Positions 26,453 through 36,430 of a stretch of DNA of 64,000 nt are shown one piece after another. Positions within the stretch are counted from its first letter, which is position 1; each line of letters starts with the position of its first letter. The position numbers and the translations under genes were made by a program. Below the pieces are notes generated by a model. The model searched no databases. It saw nothing but the letters and a program-made list of their open reading frames with translations, and was not told where the DNA came from. The DNA is from Pseudomonas fragi (GTDB lineage: Bacteria > Pseudomonadota > Gammaproteobacteria > Pseudomonadales > Pseudomonadaceae), in NCBI RefSeq assembly GCF_002269505.1, contig NZ_NQKQ01000001.1, positions 248,001 to 312,000 on the forward strand, in the 5' to 3' direction.

Positions 26453-29400
26453 ATGCCAACTCTGCGCACGTTCATCGCAACCGTCCTGCTCGGCCTGAGC
26501 CTTTGTGTCGGCACACTCCAGGCTGCCGAGCCGCCTACCGCCGAAGCGGTGCAGCAAAGCCTGGACAAAATTGCCGAGCGCAAACTGCCGGACGCCGACC
26601 AAAAAACCCTGCAGGCGGTGCTCCAGCAGACCCTGACCCTGCTCGACAACAAGGCTGACTACGAACAACGCCTGAACGACGTCAAGCAACAGCTCAGCAA
26701 CGCACCGCGCCAGACGAGCGAAAACCAGCGCGAACTGGCCCGGCTCAAGGCCAGCAAAGCCATACCCGTAGCCCAACGCTACAGCGACCTGTCCGTGCAG
26801 CAGCTGGAACAGCTACTGGCTGAACGCACCACGCAACAGGGCGAACTGCAAAAAGCCCTGGCTATCGCCAACAGCCAAAGCATTGCCGCGCAGACCCGTC
26901 CAGAACGGGCCCAGGCCGAAATCAGCAATAGCCAGACACGTATCCAGCAGATCAACAACATCCTGAAAACAGGGCGCGACAATGGCAAATTGCTCACCCC
27001 TGATCAACGCAACCAGCTCAATGCCGAAGCCGCCTCGCTCACCGCACTGATAGCTCTGCGCCGCCAGGAACTGGCTGGCAACAGCCTGCTGCAAGACCTC
27101 AGTGGCAGCCAGCACGACCTGCTGCTGGAAAAAACCACGCGCCAGGATCAGGAAATCCAGGATCTGCAAACCCTGATCAACCAGAAGCGCCTGGCCCAGT
27201 CGCAGCAGACCGTGACCGAACAATCCATCGAGGCAAAAAAATCTGGCAGCAGCAGCCTGCTGGCGACCGAAAGCGCGATCAACCTCAAGCTCTCCGACTA
27301 CCTGTTGCGCAGCACCGACCGCCTTAACGAAGTCACCCAGCAAAACCTCGAAACCAAGCAACAACTGGACAACGTCACCCAGAGTGACCAGGCGCTGGAT
27401 GAGCAAATCAACGTGCTCAAGGGCAGTTTGCTGCTGTCCAAGATTCTGTATAAACAAAAACAGGCTCTGCCGCGCCTGCAAAAAATGGACAAGAACCTGG
27501 CGGACGAAATCGCCGATATCCGTCTGTACCAGTTTGAAATCAACCAGCAGCGCGAGCTGATCAGCAACCCCACGACCTACGTCGATAACCTGCTATCAAC
27601 CCAGCCCGCCGATCAGGTCACCCCGCAACTGCGCAAAACCTTGCTTGAACTGGTCAATACCCGCAGCGACCTGCTGGATCGCCTGAACCGCGAGTTAAGC
27701 TCGCTGCTCAACGAGTCGATCACCCTGCAACTGAACCAGAAGCAACTGCTGAGCACCGCCCAAAGCTTACGGGCGACGCTGGATGAGCAGATGTTCTGGA
27801 TCCCCAGCAACAAGCCGCTGGATCTGGAGTGGCTGGAAACGGCCCCGCGCCAGCTGGAACAGCAAATCACCACCCTGCCCTGGGGCTCCAGCGTTACCGA
27901 GCTGGCAGAAGGCCTGGTGCAACGCCCACTGCTGTTCTTGCCGTTTTTGCTGGTGGTGGTAGCCCTGCTCTGGAAGCGCCGCTATCTCTACAGCAAATTG
28001 AACAAGATCCATCAGGACATCGGTCACTTCAAGCGTGACAGCCAATGGCACACGCCGCTGGCGATCCTGATCAATATCCTGCTGGCGATGCCGATTTCAT
28101 TAGCGCTGGCCCTGTGCGGCTACGCCCTGCAAACCGATGCCCGGGGCATGAACGCCAATACGGGCGCTGCCCTTATCCAGATGGCCGAGGCCTGGCTGGT
28201 GTTCTACACCGCTTATCGGATTCTGGCCCCGGGTGGCGTGGCCGAACTGCATTTCCGCTGGGAAAAACCGCTGGTCGCGTTCCTGCAAAACTGGATTCGC
28301 AAACTCGGTTTTGTGGTGCTGGCCCTGGTGGCAGTGGTCGCCTTTGCCGAGCAGCAACCGGCAGCGCTGGCCGACGATGTACTGGGTATCCTCGTTGTGC
28401 TCAGTTGCTATGCGGCCATGGCCTGGCTGTTGTGCCGCCTGTTGCTCAACGACTTTGAAACAGCAACAAAAGCCTATCGCCTGCGCAAGCTGCTCGGTTT
28501 TGCCTTCGCCCTGCTGCCTCTGGCGCTGTTTGTGGCGGTGTGTTTTGGCTACTACTACACCGCGCTCAAGCTCAGCGACCGCCTGATCAACACCCTCTAT
28601 CTGCTGATGCTCTGGCTGGTGGTCGAAGCGGCGTTTGTCCGTGGTCTGGCAGTGGCCGCACGGCGCCTGGCCTACCAGCGTGCACTAGCAAAACGCCAGG
28701 CCGCCAAGGAAGCAGGCGAAGGCAACGATACGATTATCGAAGAGCCGACCCTGGACATCGAACAGGTCAACCAACAGTCCCTGCGCCTGATCCGCCTGGC
28801 CCTGCTGGCAGGCTTTATCGGCATTCTATATTGGGTGTGGGCTGACTTGATCTCGGTTTTCTCCTACCTCGACAACATCACCCTGTACGAATACACCAGC
28901 GGCACCGGCGCCAACATGAGCATGGTGCCCATCAGTATCGGCGACGTAATCGGAGCGCTGGTCATCATCGGCATCAGCATCGCGCTGGCGCGCAACCTGC
29001 CCGGCCTGCTGGAGGTGCTGGTGCTGTCGCGCCTTGATCTGGGCCAGGGCAGTGCTTATGCCACTACGACCCTGCTGACCTACGTGATCATCGGTATCGG
29101 CTTTGTCTCCACCCTGTCGACACTGGGCGTGAGCTGGGACAAGTTGCAATGGCTGGTTGCGGCGCTGTCGGTAGGCCTGGGCTTCGGCATGCAGGAAATC
29201 TTCGCCAACTTTATTTCCGGGATCATGATCCTGTTCGAACGCCCGGTACGGATCGGCGACACCATTACCATCGGCAACCTGTCGGGCACTGTGAGCAAGA
29301 TCCGCATCCGGGCCACCACCATCACCGACTTCGACCGCAAAGACATCATCGTCCCGAACAAGACATTTATTACCGGGCAACTGATCAACTGGTCGCTGAC

Positions 29401-29800
29401 CGATACCATCACCCGCGTGACCCTCAAGCTGGGGGTCGATTACGGCTCCGACCTCGATCTGGTCAAACACCTGCTGCTCAAGGCCGCGCAAGAGAACCCG
29501 CGGGTGCTGAAAGATCCGGAGCCTCACGTGTACTTCCTCAACTTCGGCCAAAGCACCCTCGATCACGAACTGCGCATGCATGTGCGTGACCTGGGCGACC
29601 GCAACCCGGTGATCGACGAGGTCAACCGCTTTATCAACCGCGAGTTCAAAAACCACCACATCAACATCTCGTTCCAGCAGATGGAGGTGTACCTCAAGAA
29701 CTTGCAGGGTCAGGAATACAAGCTGGTGCCCGTAGGGCCGGAAGTCCCGCCCGAGCCGACACCACCCGCGCAAAAGCCGCAGTTGGGCAAGCTCGACTGA
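26453..29800 (+). CDS. mscK: MscK/KefA-like mechanosensitive channel
   Basis: 1115 residues. Signal peptide 1-24 (cleavage TLQA-AE), then a large Gln/Leu-rich helical periplasmic domain (about 25-480), several membrane helices (about 490-860), and a C-terminal MscS module (about 860-1080). The pore helix and following beta domain are clear: ALSVGLGFGMQEIFANFISG, then ERPVRIGDTITIGNLSG and IIVPNKTFITGQLINWS. MscK-type channels open on membrane tension and are modulated by external K+, releasing solutes on hypo-osmotic shock. The C-terminal PPEPTPPAQKP tail is proline-rich. It lies 35 bases after the antiporter gene. Confidence 0.88.
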   Translation: MPTLRTFIATVLLGLSLCVGTLQAAEPPTAEAVQQSLDKIAERKLPDADQKTLQAVLQQTLTLLDNKADYEQRLNDVKQQLSNAPRQTSENQRELARLKASKAIPVAQRYSDLSVQQLEQLLAERTTQQGELQKALAIANSQSIAAQTRPERAQAEISNSQTRIQQINNILKTGRDNGKLLTPDQRNQLNAEAASLTALIALRRQELAGNSLLQDLSGSQHDLLLEKTTRQDQEIQDLQTLINQKRLAQSQQTVTEQSIEAKKSGSSSLLATESAINLKLSDYLLRSTDRLNEVTQQNLETKQQLDNVTQSDQALDEQINVLKGSLLLSKILYKQKQALPRLQKMDKNLADEIADIRLYQFEINQQRELISNPTTYVDNLLSTQPADQVTPQLRKTLLELVNTRSDLLDRLNRELSSLLNESITLQLNQKQLLSTAQSLRATLDEQMFWIPSNKPLDLEWLETAPRQLEQQITTLPWGSSVTELAEGLVQRPLLFLPFLLVVVALLWKRRYLYSKLNKIHQDIGHFKRDSQWHTPLAILINILLAMPISLALALCGYALQTDARGMNANTGAALIQMAEAWLVFYTAYRILAPGGVAELHFRWEKPLVAFLQNWIRKLGFVVLALVAVVAFAEQQPAALADDVLGILVVLSCYAAMAWLLCRLLLNDFETATKAYRLRKLLGFAFALLPLALFVAVCFGYYYTALKLSDRLINTLYLLMLWLVVEAAFVRGLAVAARRLAYQRALAKRQAAKEAGEGNDTIIEEPTLDIEQVNQQSLRLIRLALLAGFIGILYWVWADLISVFSYLDNITLYEYTSGTGANMSMVPISIGDVIGALVIIGISIALARNLPGLLEVLVLSRLDLGQGSAYATTTLLTYVIIGIGFVSTLSTLGVSWDKLQWLVAALSVGLGFGMQEIFANFISGIMILFERPVRIGDTITIGNLSGTVSKIRIRATTITDFDRKDIIVPNKTFITGQLINWSLTDTITRVTLKLGVDYGSDLDLVKHLLLKAAQENPRVLKDPEPHVYFLNFGQSTLDHELRMHVRDLGDRNPVIDEVNRFINREFKNHHINISFQQMEVYLKNLQGQEYKLVPVGPEVPPEPTPPAQKPQLGKLD

Positions 29801-29820
29801 CTCAAGGCTGATACAACTTC

Positions 29821-31398
<1,578 letters not shown>

Positions 31399-31407
31399 TG
31401 TGAAGCC

Positions 31408-31809
31408 TCAGATAAACATATCCACAGGCACTTTGAAGTAATCCGCCAGCCAACGAATCTGCCGAACGTTGAGTTGGCGCTTGCCGCTGAGGATTTCGCT
31501 CACTACCGACTGGGTACCCACACCCGGCAAATCGCTCTGGGTCAGCCCGTGCTCCTGCATTACCGAGCGCAGTACATCTACACCACTGGCCTTGGGTATT
31601 GGTCGATGCTCAAGGTCATAGGCTTCAACCCAGTCACCAAGAATGTCCACCAGGCTCATCAAGGGATGGCTTTCATCGTCACCGATCAAGTCGGTCAACT
31701 GATCGAGGGCTGCGACCAGCTCATCGTAATCGGTTTCGGTTTTCGGTTTGCGCAGCAGGGGCGCCACGAACTTCCAGTGCTCTGCCGCTTGTGTGATCAA
31801 AGCGTTCAT
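31408..31809 (-). CDS. higA: HigA-type antitoxin
   Basis: 133 residues from the ATG at 31809, which has AAGGAG 8 bases upstream; a 6-residue extension lacks this. The N-terminal half is acidic and helical. The C-terminal half is an XRE-type helix-turn-helix (VLRSVMQEHGLTQSDLPGVG, then SGKRQLNVRQIRWLADYF). It should neutralise the toxin encoded just upstream and repress the pair by binding the palindromes at 32114 and 32153. Toxin-first order with a 5-base gap is typical of hig loci. Confidence 0.88.
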   Translation of the reverse strand: MNALITQAAEHWKFVAPLLRKPKTETDYDELVAALDQLTDLIGDDESHPLMSLVDILGDWVEAYDLEHRPIPKASGVDVLRSVMQEHGLTQSDLPGVGTQSVVSEILSGKRQLNVRQIRWLADYFKVPVDMFI

Positions 31810-31814
31810 TGTGC

Positions 31815-32102
31815 TTACTCCTTCCATTTGCCCTTGTCATAGTCACGGTGATCCAGCACATGACGGATGTAGAGGCGCTGTACCCGGTAACGGACCACGG
31901 CAATCAGCCGCAGCTTGTTACCGCCTATGTTGAAAACGTGAAACGAACCGACCTTGTCGGCAGTCGGGAAAAACGCCCTTAACGCGGCAAAGTCCTGAGG
32001 GTTGAGGATCTTGATCTTGCGATACCACTCATCAAGTGCGCTGGCCGAATGCGGCCATTGGTCTTTCGCTTCCCAAATTCGTTTTGCTGTTATTAGTCGC
32101 AT
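31815..32102 (-). CDS. higB: HigB-type toxin (mRNA interferase)
   Basis: 95 residues, HigB_toxin family. Basic residues are spread through the sequence (RLITAKRIWEAKDQWPHSAS, NKLRLIAVVRYRVQRLYIR, DHRDYDKGKWKE). The C-terminal HVLDHRDYDKGKW is the family signature. HigB toxins cut mRNA on the ribosome. The ATG at 32102 is 12 bases from the nearer operator palindrome. The pair sits at the left edge of the accessory block and is probably a stabilising addiction module. Confidence 0.88.
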   Translation of the reverse strand: MRLITAKRIWEAKDQWPHSASALDEWYRKIKILNPQDFAALRAFFPTADKVGSFHVFNIGGNKLRLIAVVRYRVQRLYIRHVLDHRDYDKGKWKE

Positions 32103-32113
32103 GCAATGTCCCT

Positions 32114-32128
32114 ATCGCATCTTGCTAT
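32114..32128. promoter_or_regulatory. higBA operator, copy 1 (imperfect)
   Basis: ATCGCATCTTGCTAT matches the perfect palindrome at 32153-32167 at 13 of 15 positions and lies just before the higB start. A HigA dimer binding here would block transcription. Confidence 0.65.
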
Positions 32129-32152
32129 GAAGGCTAAACCCGGATCAGGATC

Positions 32153-32167
32153 ATCGCAACTTGCGAT
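32153..32167. promoter_or_regulatory. higBA operator, copy 2 (perfect palindrome)
   Basis: ATCGCAACTTGCGAT is a perfect 7-1-7 palindrome 51 bases upstream of higB. Its centre is 39 bp from copy 1. Confidence 0.72.
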
Positions 32168-32366
32168 ATTTTGCGCCTGACCAGTGGCATAAAGCCCGAA
32201 GGGTTTTCACAGCCTAGATAGAGACCTGCGAATCGGTTTCGGCACATTGTGAGCAGATACGTCACGACGGGTGGCGGCCCGGGTGATCATCTGCTGAACT
32301 GCACGCCATCAATCTGCAGTCACTGCTGCAAACGGCGATAAAGACCCATTTTCAAGGAGTTCCCCT

Positions 32367-32807
32367 ATGACCGAACCGCTGCTGATCCCCTGCCCCCATT
32401 GCAACGGTCTTAACCGAATCCCCAGCGATCGCCTGGGCGAACACCCCAAGTGCGGGCGCTGCAAAAATGAAGTGCTAAAGGCCAGACCCTTTGATTTGCA
32501 GCAAACCGACTACGCCAGCCAGATCAAAGGCGATCTGCCGTTATTGGTGGATGTGTGGGCCGAATGGTGCGGGCCGTGCAAAGCCTTTGCTCCGGTGTTT
32601 GAGCAGGCTGCCAGCCAACTGCTGGGCAAATGCCGTCTGGCCAAGCTCGACAGCGAGGCCAACCAACAACTGGCCGGGCAACTGGGCATTCGCTCGATCC
32701 CCAGCCTGATCCTGTTTAAAAACGGCCGAGAAGTTGCTCGCCAGAGCGGTGCGTTGCCTTTGCAGCAACTTAACGCCTGGCTGCGCAGCCAAGGAATCAG
32801 CGCTTAA
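32367..32807 (+). CDS. trxC: Thioredoxin 2 (TrxC)
   Basis: 146 residues. The N-terminal zinc module has CPHC (Cys 9, 12) and CGRC (Cys 29, 32). The thioredoxin fold carries the redox motif WCGPC (Cys 68, 71) and the cis-proline segment RSIPSLILF. TrxC is an oxidative-stress thioredoxin whose zinc site is redox-responsive. The start ATG follows AAGGAG by 8 bases. Its stop overlaps the stop of the convergent ParA gene by 4 bases. Confidence 0.96.
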   Translation: MTEPLLIPCPHCNGLNRIPSDRLGEHPKCGRCKNEVLKARPFDLQQTDYASQIKGDLPLLVDVWAEWCGPCKAFAPVFEQAASQLLGKCRLAKLDSEANQQLAGQLGIRSIPSLILFKNGREVARQSGALPLQQLNAWLRSQGISA

Positions 32808-33577
32808 GCGTTCTGATCCAGATAATCGTGCAACTCCACAAACTGCTGTGTCAGTTTGTGCCGGGGGTCGAAGTGGATCAAAGGCTGGCACGCCTGATGC
32901 GACTCGCGCATGCGCACGGAGCTGCTCAGGTACATCGGTAGCACCGGCAGCCCCTCGGCAATCAACTCATCGAGCATTTGCTGGGGCAGGCTGGCCCGCG
33001 CCTGGAACTGATTGACCACAATGCCTTCAATCAGCAGGTCTTCGTTGTGGTCTTCTCTCAGATCAGCGATCTCGGACAACAGACCGTACAGCGCCTGTCG
33101 GGAAAAACTGTCGCAATCAAACGGGATCAGTACACGATCACAGGCAATCAGTGCCGATACGGCGTAAAAGTTCAGTGCAGGCGGGGTATCGACGTAAATA
33201 CGGTCGTAGTCTTCAGCCAACTCATCAAGCAACTTGCGCAGCTTGTTGATCTTATGTTTTGCCTCAAGCTTTGGCTGCAAATCGGCCAGTTCGCCGGTGG
33301 CGGTAATGACATGCAAGTTTTCGAAGGGCGTTTCGTAAATATCGACCCGATTCTTCTTCGAGCCGACCCCGGCTGACAAGCTGTGCTTGAAGAAATCGGC
33401 AATCCCCATCGGGATATCGTCGCCCGTCAGGCCGGTCAGGTATTGAGTGGAGTTGGCCTGGGCATCCAGATCCACCAACAATGTGCGATACCCCTCGCTG
33501 GCACTGACCGCAGCCAGGTTACACGCGATGCTGGACTTGCCCACACCGCCTTTCTGGTTAAACACCACGCGACGCAT
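32804..33577 (-). CDS. ParA/MinD-type ATPase without a ParB partner
   Basis: 257 residues from the ATG at 33577, which has GGAGG 6 bases upstream; an extension to 33598 lacks a site. It has a deviant Walker A KGGVGKSS (from residue 9), switch [11 protein letters not shown], and Walker [11 protein letters not shown]. ParA ATPases position DNA or protein cargo on the nucleoid or membrane. No ParB-like gene or parS-like site is seen nearby, so the cargo is unknown. It may serve a chromosomal positioning role; Pseudomonas genomes carry several such orphans. It converges with trxC and diverges from the pigment operon across 304 bases. Confidence 0.85.
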   Translation of the reverse strand: MRRVVFNQKGGVGKSSIACNLAAVSASEGYRTLLVDLDAQANSTQYLTGLTGDDIPMGIADFFKHSLSAGVGSKKNRVDIYETPFENLHVITATGELADLQPKLEAKHKINKLRKLLDELAEDYDRIYVDTPPALNFYAVSALIACDRVLIPFDCDSFSRQALYGLLSEIADLREDHNEDLLIEGIVVNQFQARASLPQQMLDELIAEGLPVLPMYLSSSVRMRESHQACQPLIHFDPRHKLTQQFVELHDYLDQNA

Positions 33578-33881
33578 TTCAAAACCTCCGTGTACCAATG
33601 AGTACCCGAGTGTAGATGCCCTTTGCGCGGCTTAGCTACCTTGCAACGAAATGAACTACAGCCATTGGGCGCTTATCCACGAAAACTAATAAACGCCCCT
33701 CACACATAAATTGCATTGGTCCGATTTTTTTCAAATCACAGACAAAACATACTTCAAGTGTAAGCAAAATTTGCTACGAACCAACTGCACCGGGATAATG
33801 TCGCCATTCTGTATCAAGTGCGGCGTCGATCGGTGCCCGCTTTCGCATCAAGGAAGCCTGCAAAGGCGGGATGAAACTCCA
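33578..33881. promoter_or_regulatory. Upstream region of the aryl polyene operon
   Basis: A 304-bp gap between the divergent ParA gene and the first pigment gene. The middle part (about 33680-33790) is noticeably AT-rich. It contains the promoter listed at 33771-33799. Upstream of that I see only a weak GGGCG...CGCCC inverted pair and no regulator gene or clear operator. Confidence 0.5.
33771..33799 (+). promoter_or_regulatory. Candidate sigma-70 promoter of the aryl polyene operon
   Basis: TTGCTA (33771-33776), a 17-bp spacer and GATAAT (33794-33799; five of six to the -10 consensus). Transcription would start near 33806, leaving a leader of about 75 bases to the GTG at 33882 and excluding the earlier in-frame ATG at 33798. 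Confidence 0.5.
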
Positions 33882-34601
33882 GTGATCAATTTCAATATCG
33901 CCGCGTGGCGTGCCTGGGCTCCGGGCCTCGACAGCGTGGCCGATTGGCAGGCCTGGAGCCAGCGCCCCTGCGTACTTGCCGCCAGCAACTCAGCACCCGA
34001 CGTGTCGTTTTTGCCCGCGATGCAACGCCGCCGCCTCAGTCGCCTTGCGCGCATGGCGTTCAGCGTCGGCTGGCCGCTAGCCGAAGGCCATGAAGCACTG
34101 CCACTGGTGTTTGCCTCGCGCCACGGCGAAACCCCGCGCACATTCGACATCCTCAGCGACCTGGCGGCCGAGCAGCCCCTGTCCCCTACCCAGTTCAGCC
34201 TCTCGGTGCATAACGCAGTCATTGGCCTGTGGTCGATCATGCGCGGTGAAACCAGCGAAATGACCGCCATCGCTGCTGCCGGGGATGGCCTGGAACACGG
34301 CCTGATCGAAGCCTGTGCCCTGCTCAACGAAGGCGCGCGCGCAGTGTTGCTGATCATCACCGAAGAGCAACCGCCACATGCCTACGCAAGCTGGATTGAT
34401 GATGTGCCCTTTCCTTATGCCGTTGGCCTGCTGCTGACACCGGGTGAGCAATGGCATGTTACGCTCGCAACAGGACCTGCCGATACCGTAAAAGCCCCTT
34501 GGCCCCATGCCCTGAACCTGTTGCGCCATCTGCTCGATGAGCAGGCGTCATTCCAACACGCCTGGAAAAACCGCGTATGGAACTGGCAACGCAGACTGTG
34601 A
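33882..34601 (+). CDS. Ketosynthase-like chain length factor of aryl polyene synthase
   Basis: 239 residues from GTG 33882, preceded by AAGGCGGG; the frame is open back to 33711, but that part lies upstream of the predicted transcript start. The sequence NFNIAAWRAWAPGLDSVADW opens a Ketoacyl-synt_2 type domain: an N-terminal ketosynthase half without an active-site Cys in the usual context (SLSVHNAVIGLW). In APE systems this partner (ApeC in E. coli, as I recall) pairs with a full ketosynthase to set polyene length. It is the first gene of the operon and overlaps the acyltransferase gene by 25 bases. Confidence 0.78.
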   Translation: MINFNIAAWRAWAPGLDSVADWQAWSQRPCVLAASNSAPDVSFLPAMQRRRLSRLARMAFSVGWPLAEGHEALPLVFASRHGETPRTFDILSDLAAEQPLSPTQFSLSVHNAVIGLWSIMRGETSEMTAIAAAGDGLEHGLIEACALLNEGARAVLLIITEEQPPHAYASWIDDVPFPYAVGLLLTPGEQWHVTLATGPADTVKAPWPHALNLLRHLLDEQASFQHAWKNRVWNWQRRL

Positions 34602-35389
34602 GTAACCGTCGCGATGCTTATTTTTGGCGTTTGATCGCCACCGCCATCAGCTTTGCGCTGTTCGGCATGGGTTGCCTGTGCCTGCGGCTGGTGATTTTCC
34701 CGGTGCTGAGCTGGCTGCCGGGAGACGCCATTCGGCACCGCGAGCGCGCACGCGCAACCGTCAGCCGACTGTTCTGGCTGTTTATCCGCACGATGGCACG
34801 CATGGGTGTTTTAACCTACGAGGTGCAAGGCGCAGAACGGCTTGGCCGCCCCGGGCAGATGATCATCGCCAACCACCCGTCGCTTATCGATGTGGTTTTT
34901 TTGATCGGCCTGGTGAGAAACGCCAATTGCGTGGTCAAACAAAGCCTTTGGCAAAACCCGTTTACCCGCAGCCCCGTGCGTGCCACGCAGTACATCAGCA
35001 ATGATGGCAGCGTGGACATGCTCGATAATGCTGCGCAGGCGTTGCAGCAAGGTCAGACCCTGATCGTTTTTCCGGAGGGCACCCGCACCCGGCCCGGCCA
35101 ACCGCCGGCCTTTCATCGGGGTGCAGCAGCCATTGCCCTGCGGGGTGCGAAGATCCTCACCCCGGTGGTGATCAAGGTCAGCCCCACCACGCTGACCAAA
35201 GCCGAACCCTGGTATCGAATACCCGATCGACGCGTGCACTTCAGTTTTCGTGTAGGTGCCGATATAGATCCACACACGTTTGCCGCGCTTGGGCCGCCGC
35301 CCAAGGCCTCGCGCCTGCTCAATGACTTCGTGCATGACTACTTCATTAAGGAGCTCGCCACAGATGAGCGATCTGAAAAGCGACATTAA
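34577..35389 (+). CDS. 1-acylglycerol-3-phosphate-type acyltransferase
   Basis: 270 residues (PlsC-like) with the catalytic NHPSLID (His 100, Asp 105) and the FPEGTRT phosphate-binding motif. An N-terminal hydrophobic stretch (about 17-48) anchors it in the inner membrane. It probably acylates a glycerol-type acceptor so that the polyene becomes lipid-linked. Start choice is open: ATG 34577, or GTG 34598, which overlaps the upstream TGA and would remove seven residues. It ends 26 bases inside the first carrier-protein gene. Confidence 0.85.
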   Translation: MELATQTVSNRRDAYFWRLIATAISFALFGMGCLCLRLVIFPVLSWLPGDAIRHRERARATVSRLFWLFIRTMARMGVLTYEVQGAERLGRPGQMIIANHPSLIDVVFLIGLVRNANCVVKQSLWQNPFTRSPVRATQYISNDGSVDMLDNAAQALQQGQTLIVFPEGTRTRPGQPPAFHRGAAAIALRGAKILTPVVIKVSPTTLTKAEPWYRIPDRRVHFSFRVGADIDPHTFAALGPPPKASRLLNDFVHDYFIKELATDERSEKRH

Positions 35390-35624
35390 ACAGCTGATCA
35401 TCGATGCACTGGGCCTCGAGGACATCAGCATCAGCGACATTGGCGACGAGCAAACCCTGTTTGGCGATGGCCTGGGGCTGGATTCGGTCGACGCGCTTGA
35501 ACTGGGCCTGGCGATTCAAAAAACCTACGGCATCAAAATAGACGCCGACGCCAAAGACACGCGCAATCACTTTTCCAACGTGGCCAGCCTTGCGGCTTTT
35601 GTCACCGCCAAACAGGCAGCCTGA
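35364..35624 (+). CDS. Acyl carrier protein 1 of the polyene system
   Basis: 86 residues. The phosphopantetheine site is Ser 41 in GLGLDSVDALELGL. AAGGAG lies about 10 bases before the ATG, inside the acyltransferase gene. It carries the growing aryl-polyene chain. It and the next gene correspond in number and order to the paired ACPs (ApeE/ApeF) described in E. coli APE clusters. Which one takes the aryl starter cannot be told from sequence. Confidence 0.93.
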   Translation: MSDLKSDIKQLIIDALGLEDISISDIGDEQTLFGDGLGLDSVDALELGLAIQKTYGIKIDADAKDTRNHFSNVASLAAFVTAKQAA

Positions 35625-35633
35625 GACCGAACC

Positions 35634-35888
35634 ATGCAAAACCGTGACGATATTTTCAACACCCTGCGCGACGCACTGGTCGAACTCTTTGAACTGGAAC
35701 CCGAGCGCGTCACCCTGGATGCCAACCTGTATCAGGATCTGGAGATCGACAGCATCGACGCCGTGGACCTGATCGACCACATCAAGCGCAAGACCGGCAA
35801 ACGGATCGCCGCTGAAGAATTCAAATCGGTGCGAACCGTCAATGACGTGGTCGAGGCGGTTTACCGTCTGGTTCACGCTGACGCATGA
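35634..35888 (+). CDS. Acyl carrier protein 2 of the polyene system
   Basis: 84 residues with the prosthetic-group Ser 40 in DLEIDSIDAVDL. It has limited similarity to the first carrier protein, so they are not a recent duplication. It starts 9 bases after the upstream stop and overlaps the next gene by 4 bases (ATGA). Two dedicated carrier proteins would let starter loading and chain extension or transfer proceed on different carriers. Confidence 0.93.
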   Translation: MQNRDDIFNTLRDALVELFELEPERVTLDANLYQDLEIDSIDAVDLIDHIKRKTGKRIAAEEFKSVRTVNDVVEAVYRLVHADA

Positions 35889-36430
35889 GTCGCCTGATTG
35901 GCCTCGGCCTGTTGCTGGCCGGGCTGATGTACCCCTTTGCGGTGTATTTCGGCATGGCTCATTTCGCGCCGTGGCAGTTTGCGTTGTTGTTGGGCAGCCT
36001 GTGGCTGGCCCGCGCCCTGACCGGCGAGCGCCGCCCCGGCAGTGTGTGGATGGCGGTAGTTGCACTGGTATTCTGCGCACTGCTGGGGCTGTTCAACAGC
36101 CCGGCACTGCTGCGCTGGTACCCGGTGCTGGTCAGCACCTTCATGCTTTGCCTGTTCGGCCTGAGCCTGAAGTTCGGGCCACCGATGATCGAGCGACTGG
36201 CACGTTTGCGCGAGCCGATGCTGCCCGACATCGCAATTGGTTACACGCGGCAGGTCACCAAGGTCTGGTGCCTGTTTTTCATGCTCAACGGGTTAATCGC
36301 AGCCGCCCTGACGCTGTGGGCGCCGCTGAGCTGGTGGACGTTGTACAACGGCCTGATCGCCTACGGGCTGATGGGGCTGCTGTTTGCCATTGAATGGCTG
36401 ATACGACAAAAGGTAAGAGGCCGGGCATGA
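35885..36430 (+). CDS. Small inner-membrane protein of the polyene cluster
   Basis: 181 residues with about six hydrophobic helices ([20 protein letters not shown] at the start, WCLFFMLNGLIAAALTLWAP near the end). The motif MLPDIAIGYTRQVTKVW in the fourth cytoplasmic or periplasmic loop is polar and probably functional. Membrane proteins of this size and position recur in APE clusters (COG4648, by memory) without a known role; scaffolding of the synthase or lipid-linked intermediate handling is possible. It overlaps both neighbours by ATGA. Confidence 0.75.
   Translation: MSRLIGLGLLLAGLMYPFAVYFGMAHFAPWQFALLLGSLWLARALTGERRPGSVWMAVVALVFCALLGLFNSPALLRWYPVLVSTFMLCLFGLSLKFGPPMIERLARLREPMLPDIAIGYTRQVTKVWCLFFMLNGLIAAALTLWAPLSWWTLYNGLIAYGLMGLLFAIEWLIRQKVRGRA

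Noticed and set aside
33711-33881. 57-codon N-terminal extension of the chain length factor
   Set aside because: It lies largely upstream of the predicted transcription start, is AT-rich, and has no similarity to ketosynthase domains.
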